64,000 nucleotides of DNA from Corbicula japonica (GCA_038501625.1 JAZAYU010001128.1:1-64000), one strand, 5' to 3'. Counted from the first letter of the stretch, positions 1 through 13,092 are shown. Numbers and translations: made by a program. The notes: a model not told the origin generated them from the letters alone.

Positions 1-1548
1 TGAACTATATTTATTTTAAGCGTAGAGACCTTGCAAGGAACACGTGGGTCAATGTTAAAGGTAACTGGCTCTAAAATATAATAAAAATATTTTTCGTATT
101 ATATTACGTAAGAATGAATCTCATTATACTTGCTTGGGATTATATTTTCTGGTCAATAACTTGAAAATGACTATCTATTATCACAAAAACTGGTATGTAT
201 ACTATAGGTAGCTTTTTATCACCTTGCTGGACACAATATTAGTGTGTTTTTTCGGGACCGATTGCATTTAATGAAACACCTCTTCCCGTGACAAACCCGT
301 ATGCATTATTCGAGGTTTCATTTTATTTTATATTTGTCAATTATATTTTTGCTATAATTTGCGTCCATGTTCGTATTTATAACCTTGGAACCTGGTCTCT
401 GCAAATCCATTGAGTACCTACCGTTTTCGCTCTACGACGTCGTCAGCTTCTACTGTTTTATCATGAAAATTCCCCATTTAAACTAATAATCAGAGCAGTA
501 AAATAGTAATGTTATAGTAATTGGAAAAGGTAATTATTAAAGATGAAACAGTGTTATAATGGTTTTAGAAAAGCATAAGAATTTAATGTTACTTAAGGTC
601 GAATGATTTTTATTTCAGAAATTGAAAATAACCCTCGTAAATATTAAACATAGATACATTTTATTTAAAAAGTTTTTCTTAATTTAGAGTTGGACCAGGT
701 TTATTAATGCGAAGTGTTAACGATACGAGGCACACTCTATGTTTTGTGATTTGAAAATGACAATGCAATATAGTATGTAGATCAGGAAAGGTCACAACCA
801 GAAAATACAACGTTTCAAACAAAAAGAAAAACAAGAAAGAAAGCTTAATTATAAAAATTATTGATAAATGTCAAAATTTCAAAATAAGACATACCAAATT
901 ACGAAAAAGACGTAAGTTGTTTTTGCCTTAGAACGGCCACTATATTAACATGTGTGCCACTAAAGTTTCTACCAGGTTCAAGCGTTAATCAGCCATCAAC
1001 TTGACCCTCGGTTTCTTAAGAACACGCAAAATGGAAACAAAAGTTGCCTTGACGAAAACAAGTACTCGAAAATGTCATTATAGCATTTAGTTACTGCTTT
1101 TGTAAAACAAATTGTATAGATGCGATTTGCCTTTTCTAAATAGTACTAAAAAGCGTACAAAATGTTAAATGATGAACCGTTTGGATGTTGCATGTATCCT
1201 TGTCTAAAAATTGTAATGTTAACACATTATAAAATCGAAATTGATAATATTTTTCCGAAATGTAAAACTAATTGATATTCCTAATCGTTGCAGAAGATGT
1301 CTTGTTAAGTCATAGCTCCATTCGCCATTGCTTTGTCATTGACAACAAAGAAAAATATCAAAATCTGTCAAATGGCTCAATGCAATTCCTTCAAAATGTG
1401 CATAAATCAACGCAATACGTGTAATAGTATGATTATTTTACACACGTTAAGACAAGTTACAACAGTAATTAGAAACAGATAGGTCTAATACAATCTCTAA
1501 AATTTTATTTGCAATTTTAAATTATCTTTACTGTTCTAACTTTTCTAA
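1..1548. other. No recognisable feature
   Basis: AT-rich sequence with only short frames and no codon or domain signal on either strand. I see no exon, RNA gene or clear repeat here. Confidence 0.5.
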
Positions 1549-1838
1549 GGATATGTAGACAATTAAACATACATATAGGATATGTAGACAATTAAACATA
1601 CATATAGGATATGTAGACAATTAAACATGCATATAGGATATGTAGACAATTAAACATGCATATAGGATATGTAGACAATTAAACATGCATATAGGATATG
1701 TAGACAATTAAACATGCATATAGGATATGTAGACAATTAAACATGCATATAGGATATTTAGACAATTAAACATGCATATAGGATATGTAGACAATTAAAC
1801 ATGCATATAGGATATGTAGACAATTAAACATGCATATA
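1549..1838 (+). repeat. 29-bp minisatellite, about 10 units
   Basis: Head-to-tail copies of a 29-bp unit that begins GGATATGTAGACAATTAAAC and ends in CATRCATATA. The first units carry ACATACAT and later ones ACATGCAT, so variants are ordered along the array. One unit has ATTTAG in place of ATGTAG. The array is noncoding. Confidence 0.95.
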
Positions 1839-2344
1839 TACCAGTGGTTTTTGCAAAGTTTTTTTTAAGCTACATTGTGTCGTTTGAGAGATTTTGATTT
1901 TTCTTCTTTTCTTTGTCTATGACTTAGCAATGACGAACGGAGCAATACCTTAATAATCAAATAATTTTTAATATACAAATTATATCACTACCCTAGCGAT
2001 GTTTAAAATCAATAATTTAGATCTGTTCTGCTTTCAAAGGTTTACAATTCAGAATCAGTCTTATGATAAACATAGCATATTAAATTTTACTCTTGTTTTA
2101 TTTTAAATGACTTTATAATATAAGTAATCGTACTACCTTACTGTTGCAGTAGATGCAGTGAAAAACAAAAATAGTTTTAATTAAAAAAAAAGAACAATTA
2201 CAATTTTCAAACATTGAAGACAAGAACTATTCATGAAGAAACATCAAGTACGCTATTGTGCTATTTTACAGTTTTGCTCAAATATTTGATAAAATAGATT
2301 ATTTAAATTTTAAAAATATAGTAAATTTTCCGGTTTAAATTTTA
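1839..2344. other. No recognisable feature
   Basis: AT-rich spacer between the minisatellite and the first family-A repeat. No gene or repeat recognised. Confidence 0.45.
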
Positions 2345-3290
2345 GACTGCGATGTTCCTCGTGCAACATCTTACGGGTTTATATCACACAGCTTGTTCGC
2401 TTTTCAAGAGCTTGCAACGATGTTAATGATTTCAATGAACGCAATCTTTGCAGAACAGAAAAAACTTTTAAAGCAAGTTTATCGGTATAACAAATTATTA
2501 AGGAAAACCTCTTGCAAGTGTTATCGCCTATACCCAGTTCTAATTAAAAAATACAGGTGCAGATTAAAACCACTAAAGCAATAAGGTAGTGTTTTATGAA
2601 GATTTAATTTATAAACTTAAGAAGATAAAACTTAAGGCAATTGTAATTTCTCCCAGTTTTTCGTAAAAACCGTCTGTACTTTTAAAAAGAAAGGTTACCA
2701 ACATGGTATTTTACAGCGCTCTTCAGGCCTGGTGATTAACCCATCTGCAGTTGATCATTATGCTTACGTTTAACTCTTTGGTTGCACGACGGTGGCAGGT
2801 GTTTAAGAGTTTATAAAGGTTTATGGGGAAATCTTTTCTTAAAAGAACCTAGAAGCTTGATTTGTTTCGTTGATCCCTGTCATCGTGGTTTTGCTTATTT
2901 TACTCAAGGAGCTCTGGTCTCAGTAAAATCACTGAATACCCGCCCTTTGGCTTTGCAATGCTATTACCTTCTAACGTTTTTGTGTGCTTTTGCATGCAAC
3001 ATTGTTGAGCTGATGGGTGGGTACTTGCACTTGTTTTGTGATATGATACATGTAACGTGTTGCGGCAAGTGTGAGATTGGTGCACCCTAGAACCTAATTT
3101 TAACCCCCAATGGCAATTTGACTTGCCACTGACCGTTCCAAGGTGGTAACCTCCTCGGGTTATCATTTTTGTAAATTGTTTGTGGTGTCTTTTTTGAAAC
3201 GGATCATTGTATTTACCATCTCCCTCTCTCATCTTCTTGACTGTGTGGGGAGGCTATTTTGTTCTAAATGTGGCAATTCCTGATATGCAT
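2345..3290 (+). repeat. Dispersed repeat family A, longest copy
   Basis: This stretch of about 0.95 kb matches 34500-35240 over most of its length and matches shorter pieces at 11100-11190, 41975-42260 and 44545-44885 on the same strand. Copies at 28690-29150 and 57855-58150 are on the opposite strand. Shared landmarks are ACCCATCTGCAGTTGAT, TTTTGCATGCAACATTGT, GGTGCACCCTAGAA and a right end reading ATTCCTGATATGCATA. The frames inside are not conserved between copies, so it looks like a nonautonomous element. I cannot define terminal repeats or target duplications, so its class is unknown. Confidence 0.8.
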
Positions 3291-3414
3291 AGTACCTTTT
3301 TTTTTTAAATCATGAAATGGATTGTTTTCTTTGTCAAATTATGATCTCTGTCAGATTCGATTCTCATCTTTTTCGTTTTCATCTAAATTTCACTCCGATT
3401 ATGGCGACCCTGTC

Positions 3415-3561
3415 ATGATGATGATGACGACGATGATGATGACGTTATGACGACATTTTTTGATTTTGAAAGTCGTGATGATGATGAAGATAATCGTCGT
3501 TCTGTATTTAAATAATTATTTTGTTGGTAATTCTGATGATAGGCAGCAGTACTTTTATTGC

Positions 3562-3613
<52 letters not shown>

Positions 3614-3640
3614 GATGATATGATGATGATTATGATAACA
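3415..3640 (+). repeat. GAT/GAC trinucleotide microsatellite
   Basis: Impure ATGATGACGACG runs lead into a nearly pure (GAT)n tract at about 3561-3612. Read on the minus strand it gives a histidine-rich frame, which is a by-product of the triplet. Confidence 0.95.
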
Positions 3641-4576
3641 GATCGTATTTGACAAATACGGCAATGTTTTTACTGTAAAATTGAGCTAGACGAATGCCAC
3701 ATAATTCGGATGTTATTTTTGCGGTCAAATATTTCATATATTAGAATGCATCAAGTAAATTTTATTTACAAAGTAGGTCCACATAACAATATAACATAGC
3801 TCTAAGGAGCTTTAAAACAGACTTACATCAAAATTAGTGTAATAAAAAATGATTATTAGCACATGAAAGCATTTAGAAGTCATAAAAAAGACCACATGCA
3901 CATTACGGTGTATAAGATCATACAAGATCACCACAAAACGCATGTACAGATATACAAAGTATTAATAACACATAAAAGCACATACAATGTACAAAACATA
4001 ATACAAGTACAAATACTGCAGTAAGCTAGGATACATAACACAATTAAGAATATATTATCAGATCAATTATAAATTTAGCTATCAAACTAACATGCATAAT
4101 AAAACTGTACTGGTACATAGCAACTAAACTAAACTAAGTGTAGAAATGGTATAAGACGAGACATTGGCAAAGAAATATTTTTTTCAAACCTATTTAAAAA
4201 ACCCACCTTAAGCTTCATCCTAGTATGTATTAAAGTTCTAAATTCTTATTAAACACTAAAACAGCTCACATTATTGCTAAAACATGTTGAAATAAATATA
4301 ATAACAACTTAGTAATGCACTTTTTAATATTTGCTTTTTTTAAGTAAGCATTCATGTAAAACATGCTGTGTTTCTTTTCTTTAATTTAATGAGCTTGATG
4401 AAAAAACAGCATTTATGTTCCGTCTCGAAATTATCAAAATCAATCCGAATGTCATTGATTGTTTATAATCGATGATAGATGAAAGATGTGAAGTATGTTT
4501 TATATTTATACATGTCCGACAAAATACATAGTTTTCCGAAATGTGTGTTTGTAAATGTTTCGGTGTTAATGATGAT
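3641..4576. other. 3' flank of the minus-strand TSP1-SRCR gene
   Basis: AT-rich, with no exon visible. It lies downstream of the stop codon at 4577-4579 and probably includes that gene's 3' untranslated region. I could not place a poly(A) site with confidence. Confidence 0.4.
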
Positions 4577-4774
<198 letters not shown>

Positions 4775-5861
4775 TTATTAGACTTTTGAAACAAAAAAAA
4801 AAACGTAATATCCTTATGAACTTCATCGTAATTAACTTAAGCCAAAAAGCAGAATTTCTAGGTCTTATGCTTGCTACTGAAAGTGGTTTTGTCGCAGCGT
4901 TCTACCTAAACTCATTATCTATATAATCTATGCTTTTTGGCTGTAGGCAGCACATACAAGGACAAGATTTGTAAAATAATTACTCTAGACTCCATCCCGG
5001 TGAATGATGTTGCTAAAAATAGCAATACAATGAATACCAAGGGACTTGTAAGATACACCTTTGAAAAAACAACAACAGTGCAATCATTACATAAAATCAA
5101 AATGGCGAAACAAGAATATTGTAAACTGCCTTAAAAGGCATTCAATAGGAAATGGAAAGTATCAAATATCAGGAAAAGCAGGTACAATGTATAGCTATAC
5201 AGTACCTAAGCAGCCTCCCGACACAGTAAAAAGTAGAAATCTAAAAAAAGGCTATGCGTTACAAAAATGAACTTGAAATTAGATATCACAAAAAATTAAC
5301 AAACAAATGAGTTTTGTAAGGTTACCGCCATACGAAAGCATGAGTTAAACTATCTTATGATTACATGCATAATTTAAAAGGAAGGAAAACAATAACCAGA
5401 AGAGACGGACAGTTTGCCGCTAGGAATTTATATCAGGCTGTCAGATGCACTTTTTATGTACCGCACTTTACACTAAAGGAGAAATTTTAAAAAATAAAAA
5501 AAATATTAAAAATTTGTTTTTGCATGTTTTTTGTTTTGGTTTTTATTAATAAAATCTCCATACAAGATCGGATGAGAAATTCATTCTTGCAGCATTGCTT
5601 TTAAGCTGAAGTTATTTTTTAAATTGTATTTATTTTCTAAATGTGTTGTATGTGATACTCAAGTTGGAGTTTTTTCTTTAAAAAATGACTAAAAATGTTC
5701 GTCTCTTAATGCTGTTTGTTATTGACTGGTCATTGTTTTCTTATAACTTATTTATAACTGAACAACTAAGAATTAAATGGCAATGTATAAGTTAGTTCAA
5801 TATAATTTTTAGTTCATCTGTTAAATCAGATTTGAACGGCGTTTCGATCAAGATACCTTAC

Positions 5862-6009
5862 CTGCTATACCCCAACATTCTACAGACGACTTGAGCATCA
5901 GACGGGTCAAAGTCGTCATCACAAACCGTCCCCCAGTCCAGCTGGTCAACCGAAACTTCTAACCTTCCATTATTTCGAGCTGTGCCATCAACTAGGCGAA
6001 CATACATAC
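5862..6009 (-). CDS. SRCR domain, first half; TSP1-SRCR gene
   Basis: Internal exon of the minus-strand gene. The acceptor reads CAATTCTAG and the donor GCAG|GTAAGG. It enters at phase 1 and leaves at phase 2, matching both neighbours. The translation begins [18 protein letters not shown] and continues to [11 protein letters not shown] and VVCRMLGYS. This is the canonical SRCR N-terminal half: RLVDG, then GRVEV-like, WGTVCDD, and VVCRMLGY. The paralogous exon at 23334-23490 has the same limits and phases. The domain is an extracellular ligand-binding module; its ligand cannot be inferred. Confidence 0.95.
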
Positions 6010-6319
6010 CTAGAATTGTTTAATTATTTGAGAGTTTGTGCATTACATTTTTGCTATAATTCCTTTTTAACAGAAATTACCATGAACAAAGCTATTCGGA
6101 CGCATGTGGCTAAAACAAATAGTCTATTTCATGGACATTAGTACAATGGAGGAAATCAGACAGTATGACCAGGAATACATTCAATAAATAAATTTAAATC
6201 ATATACGTCTTTTAAAGCATGGATACGAATCTCTATCAAGTCTATATAGTGTACTTACACTAGTTAGTTTTACTTAACATAGACATAACTAATAACAATA
6301 GTATGAAGGGGAAACTTAC

Positions 6320-6490
6320 TACGAATTGCACATGATAGAAGGTTGCATGTGTCTTTATCTTCAGCATTTCCTTCACACATGTGACCATCCTGTGATGGAG
6401 CAGGATTTGTACAATTCTGGGATCTAGTTTTCATACAGCTTGAAGAACATGGAGCCCAACTCGTCCATAAGGACCAGCCACCATTAATTA
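6320..6490 (-). CDS. TSP1 repeat exon adjoining SRCR
   Basis: A 57-codon exon, phase 1 at both ends, with donor A|GTAAGT and acceptor TTATTAAG. It encodes a thrombospondin type-1 repeat opening INGGWSLWTSWAPCSSSC, then NCTNPAPS, GHMCEG, DTCNLLSC. Six cysteines and the WxxW pair, a known C-mannosylation signal, are present. The CSSSC lacks the following glycine of the O-fucosylation consensus, unlike the exons at 8457 and 12919. Its nearest relative in the window is the TSP1 part of 22333-22589. TSP1 repeats are adhesion and ligand-binding modules of secreted or surface proteins. Confidence 0.95.
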
Positions 6491-7849
6491 CTTAATAAAC
6501 AAACATACTCTGCATGCATCATTCTTATTTAATATTGTTAAATTGTATTATAAAGTGTATACTTTGTGAGTTGCGCGCATTTCTGGGTTAGGCCGCTTTG
6601 CCAGTAAAATGAAATTCCAATACTAGCTATATTTAGACTTAATCATCCAGACTGCAGCGTTCTCTTTCTGTGGTACTCGACGACAGTTTTCTTTTGTAAT
6701 TAAACAGTACAGATGTTGCTTTTTCCAAAATGACTGTTTGGCAAAATGCCTTTATAGCGGTATTTTAATATCACTTCCATTCATTAATCAGCGGCGTAAA
6801 TAACAGAAACGAATTTTATTGACATACATATGAAAGAACAGAATAAACATTATCAACGACGAAAATAAACAATACATTGCGACAGAACTGTATCCAAACC
6901 CATTTCGACTGCAATATTGAAGCAATCCAAATAAACAGACTGTCATATTTGTAATTATATTGTATAGATGATATGTATCAGCTGAGCTAGCTGAGACCCA
7001 TTTCCTGAACACTGTTAAAACTTTACCATCAACGTATGTCAACATTAAACGACTTTTACTGATTACAATTACTGTACTGATTTATTTAAAGAGCTAGAAA
7101 TTCTACGGTCACCACACTTCACAAACAACAGTGCGTAAATGAAAAATAAATGTATTGTTTTTTTAAGAAGTATTCCATGTGTTTCTTTGAATAATAAGCG
7201 CAAAATTTTAAAAGCAATCGATTACGACACATGTCAAAATACAAGTGTAGGCTTTCTTTGGACATTGATATAACTGCAGATTACTGTCTACGACGCTTAG
7301 CAGAGTTTTTGCGAACCTCAATATGCACACTTAGGAAATTCTTAGTACAATTTATATCTACAGTAAACATCGCAAAAAATTTGCATAGCAAATAAAAGTT
7401 ATCTAAAGAATTGTTTTCATTGGACTTGTTTTAATGACATAGCTAATAAATTACAAAAGAAGAACTAAAATCAGATTTCCTCACTTCATCCCTCCCTCTA
7501 TCCCTTCATCCACATACATGTACAATCCGCCGTTTCATCTACACAACAATATACTGAGCGCCAATGAAAACGCAAAACTTTATTTTTGTTAATATTGTTG
7601 ATGTGCGTAAATGTTTAATAAATTGGCAAATGTACGTGCAGGATCCAAGAAGGAATGTCTCGACGTGAATTAGCTTTTTTAGCTCGTCGGAGGCATTGTT
7701 TACCGCCTACAATTTATCCTTGTTCTAACGACATCTTATTCATTTCAATCACATCATCTACCTTTGCCAAGTTTTTTAACGTTTAAACACATCAAACATA
7801 TTTCAAAAATAACGTGTTTCGTCATTTTCATTCGGCACTCAGTATATAA

Positions 7850-7975
7850 CTTGCACAGTTCGCCCTGATGATTCTCCAAAACAAATGTTCCCACCGATGC
7901 TAAGTGCCAGATTAGATCACGACCTCCTACGTTTATCCATTCCATTTCAACATGTTGCTGGAATGACTCGGTTTC
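7850..7975 (-). pseudogene. Dead TSP1 exon, relic copy of 12919-13092
   Basis: The minus strand aligns with the TSP1 exon at 12919-13092 through GGAATGGATAAACG, GGTGGGAACATTTGT and TTTGGAGAATC. In the TSP1 frame it has two stops: the glycine codon after the CSATC-type motif is TGA, and TGA replaces a cysteine codon. A deletion of roughly 18 bases removes the segment before the last cysteine, and the splice sites are lost. Upstream, 8055-8095 also resembles 13225-13265 (shared TTAGCACTCGAG and TTGGTTG), so the duplication included intron sequence. I infer an exon duplication inside the gene followed by decay. Confidence 0.85.
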
Positions 7976-8456
7976 TTTGTTATATTATTATAATCTGTCG
8001 TCCTTCATAGAATCAAGAAAACGAACTTAACAGGTATGTCTTGTGTTTGTTTTAAGTACTTTAGCACTCGAGCTTGGTTGTTAGAGGTCATGTGTTTTAG
8101 ATTGTTTGCAATTAGGTTGGGTGGGGGATAATGGTTCTATAACACAACAGTTGCAATTTATTGATTTGTGTTTTACATTTTAACCTAAATAACGTGAAAT
8201 GCAGTTATAAATATAAAAAACACAGAGTTTGACACAACGAATGTGGATTGTATGATAAATATTTATTTTAACTTTACAATTATGTTAAGGAATAAAAAAA
8301 AAGTTTACAAGGTTTATTAAGATAAGGACCAAACGACCGATGATGAAGACTTAGTAATCTTCATTTTTTCCATGGTGTTAATGTTGCACGTTTCGGACCA
8401 GCCAAATCTTAACTCCGACGGTCACATTTAGAAAATATAATAGTGCTCCTACGTAC

Positions 8457-8603
8457 CACCGCAATCTACTTGACTGCAAACTGAATATTCAGTAGTGTCT
8501 CCGAGGCATGACTCTCGTGTATTACAGCTTCGGTTTCTGTTCCTGAGTCCTGTGCCACATGAAACACTACACTCGTTCCACTGATTCCATTCGGTCCAGT
8601 TAC
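8457..8603 (-). CDS. TSP1 repeat exon, TSP1-SRCR gene
   Basis: A 49-codon exon, phase 1-1. The acceptor reads TTTAAAAG and the donor G|GTACGT; an alternative donor three bases upstream keeps the frame. It encodes a compact TSP1 repeat: NWTEWNQWNECSVSCGTG, then RNRSCNTRESC, YSVCSQVDC. Six cysteines, WxxW and the CxxSCG O-fucosylation consensus are present. It is about eight residues shorter than its neighbours, having lost most of the loop between cysteines 3 and 4. The previous exon is 12919-13092 and the next intact one is 6320-6490. Confidence 0.93.
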
Positions 8604-8672
8604 CTTTTAAACATAAAGAATTCCATTTTTAGACATTTATATTTACATTCAATTTTGATGTTCAAAATACTT

Positions 8673-9969
8673 CGTTGTTTGTGCCGTGTGGCGGCTGTAA
8701 AAAGTCTCCCCGTACATTCAATCAGTGCTGTTATCAGTTACGTCCTTTGAAGGTCGTTGAGCACGATACTTATGTACTATGTTTATAGTACTTCTAAAAT
8801 TCCTTTGTTTTAATATTTCGGCCAGTTTATAAATAGGTGGTTTCAATATCCCAGCCAATATTGATTTGGATATTGTCCAATCACCCCCAAGGATATACTT
8901 CCTGCTTTTTAAATTTTGCCTTTGGCGTAGTCTGTGATATGCAGGATTTGTATTCTAAGATCCCCTGTCAAAATTCTATTCTGTTTAGTTCCGCCCATTG
9001 TTTTCTCGTTTAGGGCAAACGCATTATTTTATCTGGGGACCATACGCCGCTGAACATGGAATGGTATTAATCTGAAAATACCTCATTGAAGGTTCCATGT
9101 TCACCGCCATATGCATACCATCGTTTGGGATGGATCGAAATTGTACTATTTAATGGTGTAATTACTGAGTTGCGCTCAACCCGGGGCTAGGCGGCGTGGG
9201 CAGTAATAAGCATTTCCATTACTGCCCATGAACAGGCTCAATCAAACCGAGCCTGCAGTACTTTCATATTTGTCGTGTTCGGTGGCTTTCAAAGTTCCCT
9301 TTTCATCTATTTCAATATCACAGTAGCGTTGTTTGTGCCGTGTGGCGGCTGTAAAAAGTCTCCCCGTACATTCAATCAGTGCTGTTATCAGTTACGTCCT
9401 TTGAAGGTCGTTGAGCACGATACTTATGTACTATGTTTATAGTACTTCTAAAATTCCTTTGTTTTAATATTTCGGCCAGTTTATAAATAGGTGGTTTCAA
9501 TATCCCAGCCAATATTGATTTGGATATTGTCCAATCACCCCCAAGGATATACTTCCTGCTTTTTAAATTTTGCCTTTGGCGTAGTCTGTGATATGCAGGA
9601 TTTGTATTCTAAGATCCCCTGTCAAAATTCTATTCTGTTTAGTTCCGCCCATTGTTTTCTCGTTTAGGGCAAACGCATTATTTTATCTGGGGACCATACG
9701 CCGCTGAACATGGAATGGTATTAATCTGAAAATACCTCATTGAAGGTTCCATGTTCACCGCCATATGCATACCATCGTTTGGGATGGATCGAAATTGTAC
9801 TATTTAATGGTGTAATTACTGAGTTGCGCTCAACCCGGGGCTAGGCGGCGTGGGCAGTAATAAGCATTTCCATTACTGCCCATGAACAGGCTCAATCAAA
9901 CCGAGCCTGCAGTACTTTCATATTTGTCGTGTTCGGTGGCTTTCAAAGTTCCCTTTTCATCTATTTCAA
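8673..9969 (+). repeat. Two head-to-tail copies of family B, period 654 bp
   Basis: Copy 1 runs 8673-9326 and copy 2 runs 9327-9969. By eye they are identical over about 643 bp. Diverged relatives lie at 37081-37690 (minus), 49185-49355, 54080-54165, 58410-58765, 60165-60245 (minus) and 62040-62300. Shared landmarks are TGTGGCGGCTGT, GCTCAATCAAACCGAGCCTG and GGTGGCTTTCAAAGTTCCC. The pair sits in the intron between the TSP1 exons at 8457 and 12919. No conserved coding frame is visible. Confidence 0.92.
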
Positions 9970-10207
9970 ATATATCATGACATTTTCGACTGTGTACTTC
10001 TTATTATAGTTTCGTTTTCATTTTGTTCACATATCTGTAGCATTAAAATTGTAATTTTCACCACATGAACACTTGCCTTATTACCGCTTAAAATGTTTTC
10101 TTGAATTCCCGGCTTATACTAAAATTACCTTGTGACCATACAAAAAATGACATAAAGAATAGTTCGTTCGTCGATTGGAGAGATATTTAATGTTGTTCCT
10201 ATTTTTT

Positions 10208-11472
10208 GGGTGGCGTTTAAAAACGCCGCCCAGTGTTTCACATGTGAATTTTGGTCACATGATCAAAATGGTACCTGGGTCTCTATCTACTTATATAGTC
10301 GAACGCGGTTACCAAAAGTGAAATTCGATCATTTTACCTCCAGAGAGTTCACTGAGTTTATGAGACGGTAGACGGCGCTGCGCGATTGTTATTAGGTAAA
10401 CAGGTTATCTCGCAGCAGTGTATGTGTTTACAAATAGCAATACACTGATCAGCTTTAAACAGAGGGCTTTGCTTGTAATTAGTACTGATAAGCCAAGATA
10501 GGAACAATAATAAATATAACTTATTCAAGGATATTCGAACATTTACCATTGATAATTGCAAGAATAATAATGGGGTGATGATAGCTTATCTCAAACTTGG
10601 TGTGGCATTTCATTCATGCAGACTTTTGAGGGATATTTGATTAAACAATAAGCATGGATATTAATGAAATACGGCCTTAAAGTGTAAACTTCAGGCGAAT
10701 TTGTAAAGCGTTTAAAATTAATTAGATTTGATGCAGTGCTCTGCCTAATTTTTATAAAATTGCTTTATAGTCATATTATTCGAAAAGAACAAAAAACAAA
10801 TCATCCATTAACCACGATGCAACTTTTTTGCACACGGTACGTTTTCAAACAAGTTTTAGTTTCCAAAAAGCTAGTCGGTAATTAGCATGACATTCTAACA
10901 AAAAAGAAGGCTTTGAAGTGTAACTTTAGACGAAACTTCAAAGCGTTTAAAGCGTTTCAATTTAATTAGACATGATGCAGTGCTCTGACTTATTTTTTTT
11001 AATTGTTTTATAGTCATATTATTTTTATTTTTGCATATCTGTTATTTCCTTATAATAAATAAATATTGTTTCAAATCATAGTGCAAATAGCAACTATATC
11101 ATAGTTTCTCTTTTCCTCTCTACGTTTTGGCTGTGTGGGGAGGCTGTGTATGCTGGATGTGGTCATTCCTGATATGCATATTTCATTTTTTAAAGTATTT
11201 TTATTTGTCCATGTGTGTTCACTTCTTTATTGTCAATTTAAAGTTTCACATCAAAGGTTGACTTATTATATATTTTTCCTGGCACAAAATGACTTCAGTC
11301 TTGGATATAAGCATCCGCCCGAAAATCCGTGGTAAAAAAAAACTTGATTAAGCAGAAGCCGGGCATGCAAACTTTTGCTCTGCCATACGATAGTTCCTTC
11401 CTACTCCTCCAATAGGAAACTTCACACAATCTATAGATGATGTTACATGACAATCACTCTAAAACGCCACCC
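10208..11472. mobile_element. Possible DNA transposon with GGGTGGCGTTT ends
   Basis: The left end reads GGGTGGCGTTTAAAA and the right end is its inverse, CTCTAAAACGCCACCC. The left end also folds on itself (GGGTGGCG against CGCCGCCC). The interior holds a family-A right end at about 11100-11190, which would be a nested insertion. At about 10850-10888 lies a lone match to the terminal repeat of 52707-54397. No target-site duplication is obvious and no transposase frame is present. Confidence 0.4.
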
Positions 11473-12918
11473 ATCAGTACTTTCAGTGCTTTGATTATTG
11501 ATGCTACTAGCAAAAAATATGTGCGACGAGTAGAAAAGAAATTAGAGATTCGATAATCTAGGCGATCATGTGAGGTATTCCTGATTGTTTTCTATTTCCC
11601 TTTTCTCCTGTAATACCTCCTGTGCTGTTGATCGGCCTATGTCAGTGTCCTGAAACTGAATCAATGCAATCTACTCCAATATCTCTCCTTTGCGTACTAA
11701 GGTCGCATCGTCGCTAAATTTATATCGTCACGTCACTATCGCACTGGCATTTGATAAGTGTGTAGTAAAATGTCATCGTAAAAATTGCATAAATAATACC
11801 TTCTGAAATTTATAGCTTGACCCAGATAGAAAATTAAAATATGTTTGCCACGGTTAAACCGACTTAACTCCATGTAGTGATACTGTTGTAAACGTTAAAC
11901 CTCTAAAAAGTTAGTAAAATTAGCAATAGAGGTATAATATTTTGACGAGTTTACTGTATAAAGAACAAGACACTTCTCATCGGTGCATACATTTTATCTG
12001 TACCGATAACAAAAACTATCACATGGGTCGTGATGTAACGGATGTCAACAGATACATTTGTAATGATGCGTAGCCTGTCATACAACTCACGGGTTAGCAC
12101 CTGGTATCATTTTTTTACATCCTCTCTGATCACCTTCAGAAGAACTTAAACACACCGTCGCATCAACCTTTTTTTTGTTTTGATTAAGATTAAAGTGAAC
12201 TCATTAAAATAAATTCAATATCCTAGCATATCATTTTTTTGAAATTTAATATACTAGGCAATAACAATGTTTCTTCCTCATAGCAGTATTAAATATCGCC
12301 TTAACTATTTATTTTATTGACTATTGACATTTAATAGAAACAGTATGCATAGTGTGTGTGTGTTTTTTCTTGCTTTCAGACGAATGCTTTCGACGACAAT
12401 AAAAACAAAAATAACAACGGTGGCATCATCAACAACAACAGTCATCTTGTTGTGTAAAAAAATCTTTAAAATTTAAAATTTAACGGTATTGCATAATTTG
12501 ATTCGAAGCACTGTAGTATCAACGACTACAAACCAGAACCGATCGATTTCGGATGAAATGGAAGGTTAAGATCTTAGGCTATGATCTGCCGTATATTTTC
12601 AGTAAGTTGTTGTTTGTTTGTAATGAAAATAAAATTATTAAAGAATTTGAGCAACAGATGGTTTGCAAGTAAGAAGAAGGCTTTCGAGCATGTTTTTTGT
12701 GCCGTGTTGCAACGAGTTTGATTAATCGATATAACTTGTTTACTAAAATAATCGAACAAAGAAATTTTAACATAAACATATTAGGGACAGCCTCTGTGAA
12801 AAGAAAATGTTGTGTAAATACATGTTTATATCTCTATCTTATATGTTTGTCTCTCTGCATTCTTTTCCACCTGCCCGACTTTCTATGATGTATAATAATA
12901 TTAAAAACATAACATGAC
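11473..12918. other. Intron of the minus-strand TSP1-SRCR gene
   Basis: AT-rich intron between TSP1 exons. Apart from short simple tracts I see no exon or clear repeat. Confidence 0.5.
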
Positions 12919-13092
12919 CTGCACAGTTCGCTGTGTTGCAAAGTCTGTACTCTGACGATTCTCCAAAACAAAAGTTCCCTCCGTTGCTGGGTGTCGGATT
13001 AGAGCATGCTCTTATACGTTGATCCATTCCAGTCCCACATGTTGCGGAACACTGTCCCCAGGGTTCCCACATACTCCAACCGCCATGAACAA
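12919..13092 (-). CDS. TSP1 repeat exon, most 5' exon found of the TSP1-SRCR gene
   Basis: A 58-codon exon, phase 1-1, with acceptor TGAACAG and donor GCAG|GTCATG. The translation is VHGGWSMWEPWGQCSATCG, then GMDQRIRACSNPTP, NFCFGESSEYRLC, NTANCA. It is a full TSP1 repeat with six cysteines, two WxxW motifs and the CSATCG O-fucosylation site. Because it enters at phase 1, at least one more 5' exon must exist. I found none on the minus strand up to 24 kb. If the gene starts further right, the gene at 19240-21969 would lie inside its first intron. No signal peptide or start codon is assigned. Confidence 0.95.

Noticed and set aside
1549..1838. CRISPR-like regular array
   Set aside because: Units abut with no unique spacers, and the genome is eukaryotic; it is a minisatellite.
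2393..3232. Several frames of 60-110 codons at 2.4-3.2 kb
   Set aside because: They lie in family A and are not conserved in the other copies.
3413..3664. Histidine-rich reading frame on the minus strand
   Set aside because: It is a by-product of the GAT microsatellite; there is no flanking coding signal.
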